Origin: UBA5972 sp964600965
Lineage (GTDB): Bacteria; Pseudomonadota; Alphaproteobacteria; Rhodobacterales; Rhodobacteraceae
Length of the DNA: 64,000 nucleotides
Assembly (NCBI GenBank): GCA_964600965.1
Contig: CAZRLO010000003.1
Coordinates: 1 to 64,000 of the forward strand
Direction: 5' to 3'
Position numbers and translations under genes: made by a program. The notes beneath the pieces are model-generated. The model was given only the letters and a program-made list of their open reading frames with translations. It was not told the origin of the DNA and did no database searches. How positions within the stretch are numbered: the first letter of the stretch is position 1; the number at the start of each line of letters is the position of its first letter. Shown here in pieces: positions 59,823 through 64,000 of this stretch.

Positions 59823-59845
59823 ACCTATGCATTAAACGCATAGGT
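59823..59845. promoter_or_regulatory. Operator-like palindrome
   Basis: A perfect 8-bp inverted repeat ACCTATGC-N7-GCATAGGT lies in the 216-bp divergent gap between efp and the small gene at 59938. Its 23-base size and symmetry suit a dimeric regulator; as an RNA hairpin it has no following T-run, which speaks against a terminator. Confidence 0.55.
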
Positions 59846-59937
59846 GATATTCCGAGATTGCACCCCCGAATCGCCACAAAGTTGCCATATTGCGCCTCAA
59901 GCCAAAAAGACAAGAGCAAAAATGAAAAGGACAACGT

Positions 59938-60249
59938 ATGTTTGATTACGTTGACGCAACCGCATTTTCCAACGACCAGGGCTCGCGCGCACGCAAATTG
60001 TTTGCCGCCGTGGTTCTGGCGGCGCTGGACGACGCGATTGCAGATGACAAGAAATACGGCAACGGTCCCGAAGTTATTGCCCGCTGGGCACGGTCGCGCG
60101 ACGGGCGCGAAGTGCTGATGTGCGCGGGCATCGATCCGAACGAGCGTTGCGTCAAGGGCATGATGGGCTTCGTGGGCCGCGGTGTGCGGACCTCGGTGGC
60201 GCTGTCGCGCGAAGAAAGCGAACGGCAAAATCAGGCGAAAGCCGCCTGA
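59938..60249 (+). CDS. Small conserved protein (DUF6280-like)
   Basis: A 103-residue soluble protein, MFDYVDATAFSNDQGSRARK then AAVVLAALDDAIADDKKYGNG, with EVIARWARSRDGREVLMCAGIDPNERCV following. It resembles a short family found in Rhodobacterales (recalled as DUF6280; not verified). Function unknown. It has no membrane segment, and a good intrinsic terminator follows it 25 bp downstream. Confidence 0.78.
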   Translation: MFDYVDATAFSNDQGSRARKLFAAVVLAALDDAIADDKKYGNGPEVIARWARSRDGREVLMCAGIDPNERCVKGMMGFVGRGVRTSVALSREESERQNQAKAA

Positions 60250-60274
60250 ACCCAGAGCCATGACGGCACTACGG

Positions 60275-60302
60275 AAAGGCGCGTCCGTTCGGATGCGCCT
60301 TT
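60275..60302 (+). terminator. Intrinsic terminator after the DUF6280-like gene
   Basis: Stem AAAGGCGCGTCC / GGATGCGCCTTT (one G:T pair) with loop GTTC, followed by TTCATTT. It separates this gene from the convergent hrpB, whose stop is at 60315, and may serve both. Confidence 0.82.
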
Positions 60303-60314
60303 TTCATTTCCGGG

Positions 60315-62783
60315 TCAGGCCTTGCGCGGGCCCGCCCGGTTCACAGGCACCGCGCGTGCCGGGTCTTCCGGCCAGGCGTGTTTGGGATAGCGTCCGCGCA
60401 TGTCCTTTCTGACATCGCGGTAAGAGCCCTGCCAAAACCCTGGCAAATCCGCGGTGCGCTGCAGCAGACGCCCGGCAGGTGACAACAGATCGATCTCAAG
60501 CGGGGTATGTTCCGGGCCGATCACCGGGTGGCGGACCACGCCGAACATTTCCTGCAACCGCACCGCGATCCGAGGCTGCCCGGCGGCGTAATCGACCCTG
60601 ACCCCCCGCGCGCCCGGGGTTTGGTAGTGCGTCGGTGCAAGCTTGTTCAGCAATTGCCGGGCGGGCCGACCTAGCCGCGTGTCCAGCGCCCCAAGCAAAG
60701 CCGCTGGCGCAATCTCGGGCAGGCTGCGGGTTTTGCCCAGAAACGGTGCCAGCCAGATCTCCAGATCATCGGTCAGCCCCTTGATCGAGAAATCCGGCAA
60801 ATCCGCCCCCTTCCCCCGTGCCCATTCCACCCGGTCGATCAGCGCGGTCGCGGTTGCGGAAAACGCCAGCGACTCCAGTCCCTGTTCGCGAATTCCGCCC
60901 ATCAGCGCGCGGGCAATCGCATCGGGCGGGCAGTCTTTCCACGGGCGGTCCTGCAGGACCAATGCGCCGAACATTTCCTGCCTGCGCGCCAGAACCTTTT
61001 GGTCGCGCGGGGACCAAAGACAGGTCTCGCTTGTGTCGATCTGTCCGGCAAAGACCGCCCGCAATTCGGTTTCGCTCAACGCCACGGCAAGGCGAATGCG
61101 CGCCTCTTTCCGGTCGCCATCCAGATTGCAGGCCACGATCAGACGTTGCTGTCCCAGCGCCTCGGCCACGTCAAAGGCGGCGCCCTTGCCCGCCGCAAGC
61201 ACGTAGCGCGGCGCGGGGCCCTTGCGGCGCAATCCGATGCGGTCGGGAAAGGCCAGCGCCGCCATTTCACCAACGCTCCGTCTTTGGGGCCCAACCGGCG
61301 GCAGGCGCGCGATGGTCGATCCGACACGCGCCAGAACCGTGCGGTTTATCCGATGTGTTGTATTTTTTTCAAAGGCTTGTGGGTCATCCAACGCCGCCAG
61401 ACGTTGCGCAAGATCGGCGGTTCGCGGGCCGGTTTCCCGCGCAAAAAGATCAGGCTCGCTTAGCAGCGCCGCCAGTTTCGGGGCGTCCTGCCCGCCTTGC
61501 AGCACCATATGCGCCAGCCGGGGATGGATCGGCATGGCCGCCATTTTTCGGCCCTGCGCGGTCAGCGCGCCGGCATCGTCCAGTGCCGCAAGGCGTTGCA
61601 AAAGCTGTTTCGCCCCGGCCACGGCACCAGCATTGGGCCGCGTCAGAAAGCCAAGCTCGCCCGGATCGCGCGCGCCCCAAAGCGCGGTCTCGAGCACCAG
61701 CGGCGCCAGATCCGCGATCTCGATCTCGGCGGGCGCGAACGGGGCCATGCCGCCCTGTTCGCCCTGCGTCCACAAACGATAGCACGTTCCGGCGGCGGTC
61801 CGCCCGGCGCGGCCCCGCCGCTGGGTGGTTTCCGCCCGGCTGGCACGTTCGGTTACCAGTCGCGACATGCCGGAACCCGGATCAAATCGGGCGCGCCGGG
61901 CAAGCCCGCTGTCGACCACCACGCGGATATCCTCGATCGTCAGCGAGGTTTCGGCAATCGACGTTGCCAGCACGACCTTGCGCCCCTCGGCAAGTGGGCG
62001 CACCGCCGCCTGCTGCGTCTTGAAATCCAGTGCCCCATAGAGCGGGAACAGCCGCACATCCGCGTCGATGCGGGGTCGCAACAAGTTTTCGACGCGCCGG
62101 ATTTCGCGTTCGCCGGGCAGGAATACCAGTACGCCCCCGACGCTTTCGACCAGCGCCGTTTCCACCAGATCGGCCATGGCCGGTTCAAGCCCGATTGCGG
62201 GGTGGCGCGGCCGGTCGGGCCAGCGGGTCTCGACCGGATAACTGTACCCCTCGGACCGCAGAACCGGAGCGCCACCCAGCAATTCGGCGACCGGGCCGGT
62301 GTCCAGCGTCGCCGACATGACCAGCAGCAGCAAATCGCAGCGCAGCGCTTCGCGGACTTCCAGACACAGGGCCAGCCCCAGATCGGCGTGCAGCGATCGC
62401 TCGTGGAATTCGTCAAATATGACGGCACCGATGCCGGTCAGCGCGGGATCGCTCTGAATCATCCGGGTCAGGATACCCTCGGTGACGACTTCAATCTGTG
62501 TTTGTGCCGACACGCGGGCCTGGCCTCGCATCCGATAGCCGACCGTTTGACCGACTTTCTGTTCCAGCAGGTGCGCCATTCTTTCGGCGGCCGCGCGGGT
62601 TGCCAACCGGCGCGGCTCCAGCATCAGAATGCGCCCCGGGCTCAATCCGGCCTGCAACAACGCCAGCGGCACCAGCGTGGTTTTCCCCGCGCCGGGCGGG
62701 GCCTGCAAGACTGCCCGCCCATGTGCGGCGATCGCCGAAATCAGGTCGGGCAGGATATCCGAAACAGGCAGCAATGGCGGCAC
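60315..62783 (-). CDS. hrpB: ATP-dependent helicase HrpB
   Basis: An 822-residue DEAH/RHA-type helicase. Motif I APPGAGKTT is at about 28-36, motif II is DEFH in IFDEFHERSLHADLG, motif III is VMSATLD, and motif VI is QRRGRAGRTAAG; the C-terminal HrpB domain ends in GFWQGSYRDVRKDMRGRYPKHAWPEDP, a highly conserved tail. The biological role of HrpB is unclear. No ATG fits the family start; GTG at 62783 (product beginning PPLLPVSDILPDLI) is favoured over ATG at 62864, which adds 27 unrelated residues and approaches meaB. Confidence 0.92.
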   Translation of the reverse strand: MPPLLPVSDILPDLISAIAAHGRAVLQAPPGAGKTTLVPLALLQAGLSPGRILMLEPRRLATRAAAERMAHLLEQKVGQTVGYRMRGQARVSAQTQIEVVTEGILTRMIQSDPALTGIGAVIFDEFHERSLHADLGLALCLEVREALRCDLLLLVMSATLDTGPVAELLGGAPVLRSEGYSYPVETRWPDRPRHPAIGLEPAMADLVETALVESVGGVLVFLPGEREIRRVENLLRPRIDADVRLFPLYGALDFKTQQAAVRPLAEGRKVVLATSIAETSLTIEDIRVVVDSGLARRARFDPGSGMSRLVTERASRAETTQRRGRAGRTAAGTCYRLWTQGEQGGMAPFAPAEIEIADLAPLVLETALWGARDPGELGFLTRPNAGAVAGAKQLLQRLAALDDAGALTAQGRKMAAMPIHPRLAHMVLQGGQDAPKLAALLSEPDLFARETGPRTADLAQRLAALDDPQAFEKNTTHRINRTVLARVGSTIARLPPVGPQRRSVGEMAALAFPDRIGLRRKGPAPRYVLAAGKGAAFDVAEALGQQRLIVACNLDGDRKEARIRLAVALSETELRAVFAGQIDTSETCLWSPRDQKVLARRQEMFGALVLQDRPWKDCPPDAIARALMGGIREQGLESLAFSATATALIDRVEWARGKGADLPDFSIKGLTDDLEIWLAPFLGKTRSLPEIAPAALLGALDTRLGRPARQLLNKLAPTHYQTPGARGVRVDYAAGQPRIAVRLQEMFGVVRHPVIGPEHTPLEIDLLSPAGRLLQRTADLPGFWQGSYRDVRKDMRGRYPKHAWPEDPARAVPVNRAGPRKA

Positions 62784-62919
62784 GCGGGGCCTTTCAACGG
62801 CGGAACGCCACCGCCATACCAAATCCGGCGGCAAAAAGAACCGGTTCTTGCCCCTTGTCATCAAGTTCGCTTTGCAGGCACAAGATGAAACCGGCCCTCT
62901 GCCGACTGGAAATCAACGC

Positions 62920-63915
62920 GTGACATCCGCCCCCGATCTTGCCGCCAACATCCGCGCCGGTCAGCGCCGGGCGCTGGCGCGTGCGATCACGCTGGTGGAA
63001 AGCACCCGGCCGGATCACCGCGCCGAAACGCTGGCATTGCTTCGGGCGTTGCGCGCCGAACCCGGTCGGCAGGCGCTGCGCCTTGGCCTTTCGGGTACGC
63101 CGGGCGTGGGCAAATCCACCTTTACCGAAAGCTTCGGCATGATGCTGATCGAGGCGGGTTTGAAAGTGGCGGTGCTGGCGGTCGATCCCTCGTCCACGCG
63201 TTCGGGCGGCTCGATTCTCGGCGACAAGACCCGGATGGAGCGGCTTTCCCGCGCCCCCGGCGCCTTCATCCGCCCCTCGCCCAGCCAGACGGCACTTGGC
63301 GGCGTGGCGCGGCGCACGCGCGAAGCGATCACCCTGTGCGAGGCGGCGGGTTACGATGTCATCCTGATCGAAACCGTCGGCGTCGGCCAGTCCGAAACCA
63401 TGGTTGCCGACATGACCGACATCTTCCTTCTGCTGCTTGCACCTGCGGGTGGCGACGAGTTGCAGGGCGTCAAGCGCGGCATCATGGAAATCGCCGATCT
63501 GGTGCTGATCAACAAGGCCGACGGCGAACTGAAACCCGCCGCCTTGCGAACCTGCGCCGACTACGCCAACGCGCTGCGCCTGATGCGAAGCCGGCGACGC
63601 GACCCCGACGGATATCCGCAGGCGCTTGCGGTTTCGGCGGCAACCGGCGAAGGGCTGGAGACCGTCTGGGCGGCCATAGAAACGCTGGCAGACTGGCGCA
63701 AGGATGCGGGCATTTGGGCCGCCAACCGCGCGCACCAGGCCGGGCTGTGGTTCGACGACGAACTGCGCCGCGCCGTACTGGCGCAGATCGACGGGAATGC
63801 GGAAATTGCGGCACTTTGCGACCGGCTCAGGGCCGGGGTTGCAAGCGGGGACAACAGCCCGGAACTGGCGGCGAAAACGGTTCTGGACGCATTGGCGAAA
63901 ATCCGCAGCACCTGA
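62920..63915 (+). CDS. meaB: MeaB/ArgK-family GTPase (methylmalonyl-CoA mutase chaperone)
   Basis: A 331-residue G3E GTPase that protects and reloads adenosylcobalamin-dependent methylmalonyl-CoA mutase or a related mutase. P-loop GLSGTPGVGKSTF is at about 56-68, and VDPSSTRSGGSILGDKTRM, ETVGVGQSE and LINKADGELK are the further G motifs. The C-terminal dimerisation arm is present. The start is GTG at 62920; the frame is open upstream through the hrpB promoter region but without similarity. No mutase gene is next to it. It is divergent from hrpB. Confidence 0.94.
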   Translation: MTSAPDLAANIRAGQRRALARAITLVESTRPDHRAETLALLRALRAEPGRQALRLGLSGTPGVGKSTFTESFGMMLIEAGLKVAVLAVDPSSTRSGGSILGDKTRMERLSRAPGAFIRPSPSQTALGGVARRTREAITLCEAAGYDVILIETVGVGQSETMVADMTDIFLLLLAPAGGDELQGVKRGIMEIADLVLINKADGELKPAALRTCADYANALRLMRSRRRDPDGYPQALAVSAATGEGLETVWAAIETLADWRKDAGIWAANRAHQAGLWFDDELRRAVLAQIDGNAEIAALCDRLRAGVASGDNSPELAAKTVLDALAKIRST

Positions 63916-63939
63916 ACAGCGGCAAGGCAGACGAAACCC

Positions 63940-63968
63940 TTGACGCCTGCCGGTTGTCGGCCTAAAGA
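63940..63968 (+). promoter_or_regulatory. Strong sigma70-type promoter at the right edge
   Basis: TTGACG (63940-63945) and TAAAGA (63963-63968) are separated by exactly 17 bases. It would drive a rightward gene beyond the window, possibly one for a ribosomal protein such as L28, which often lies near meaB in this group; the latter is a guess. Confidence 0.55.
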
Positions 63969-64000
63969 AGCGGCTCGAATTTCCGCCGCGGCCCGGATCG

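Noticed and set aside
1..64000. CRISPR arrays, prophage, or toxin-antitoxin loci
   Set aside because: No regularly spaced direct repeats, integrase, phage structural genes or typical toxin-antitoxin pairs were seen on either strand.

Overview
The window is a 64-kb, GC-rich, gene-dense chromosomal segment of an alphaproteobacterium, most probably a member of the Rhodobacteraceae (Roseobacter-type). The clues are the irr / fabA-fabB-fabI neighbourhood, a GTTC-N7-GTTC LexA box in front of mmcB, a tRNA-His of the alphaproteobacterial kind (no G-1, G1:U72, A73), a 6S RNA gene directly in front of 5-formyltetrahydrofolate cyclo-ligase, a soxBDAG sarcosine oxidase operon, a class II (B12-dependent) ribonucleotide reductase and several small families typical of this group (DUF1489, DUF6280-like, DUF6324-like). 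No rRNA, CRISPR array, prophage or conjugative module is visible.

Layout. 1-1.6 kb: the 3' end of a chemoreceptor gene, then a decayed IS5-family element inserted at its stop codon. 1.7-5.3 kb: a GlsB-type membrane protein, irr, and the divergent fabA-fabB-fabI operon for unsaturated fatty acid synthesis. 5.5-11.3 kb: malonyl-CoA synthetase, a zinc alcohol dehydrogenase, an enolase-superfamily enzyme and an MFS carrier. 11.4-21.1 kb: a leftward purine cluster in which uraH precedes a tightly overlapped run xdhA-xdhB-xdhC-ABC ATPase-two permeases-BMP binding protein. 21.1-30.6 kb: YebC, two convergent SLC13/RCK transporters separated by a palindromic element, an EamA exporter, YmdB, 5-FCL, 6S RNA, SOS-regulated mmcB, and a tandem pair of tiny two-helix membrane proteins. 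30.6-35.8 kb: tRNA-His and soxBDAG. 35.8-37.7 kb: a TadE/TadG pair. 38-44.9 kb: glutamate-type dehydrogenase, a secreted helical-repeat protein, a HalD/BesD-like iron/2-oxoglutarate oxygenase followed by a beta-hydroxyacid dehydrogenase, pirin and DUF1489. 45-54.9 kb: nrdJ, LpxR-like lipid A deacylase, a class V aminotransferase, a phosphatase-ABC exporter pair, a glycosyltransferase, YgfZ and SuhB. 55-64 kb: an SDR enzyme, a chemoreceptor operon with an upstream periplasmic protein, EF-P, a DUF6280-like protein, hrpB and meaB, ending with a strong promoter.

How the genes work together. The clearest functional units are de novo fatty acid synthesis (fabABI), purine uptake and oxidation (BMP-type ABC transporter plus xanthine dehydrogenase plus HIU hydrolase), sarcosine/one-carbon metabolism (soxBDAG), and envelope lipid handling (lpxR and msbA-like exporter). 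The least explained elements are the paired small membrane proteins at 30.06-30.55 kb, a two-copy diverged intergenic repeat (21.5 and 45.0 kb), the hydroxylase-type HalD/BesD homologue with its partner dehydrogenase, and the periplasmic protein co-transcribed with a chemoreceptor. All functional calls rest on reading motifs and context by eye; no database search was run.
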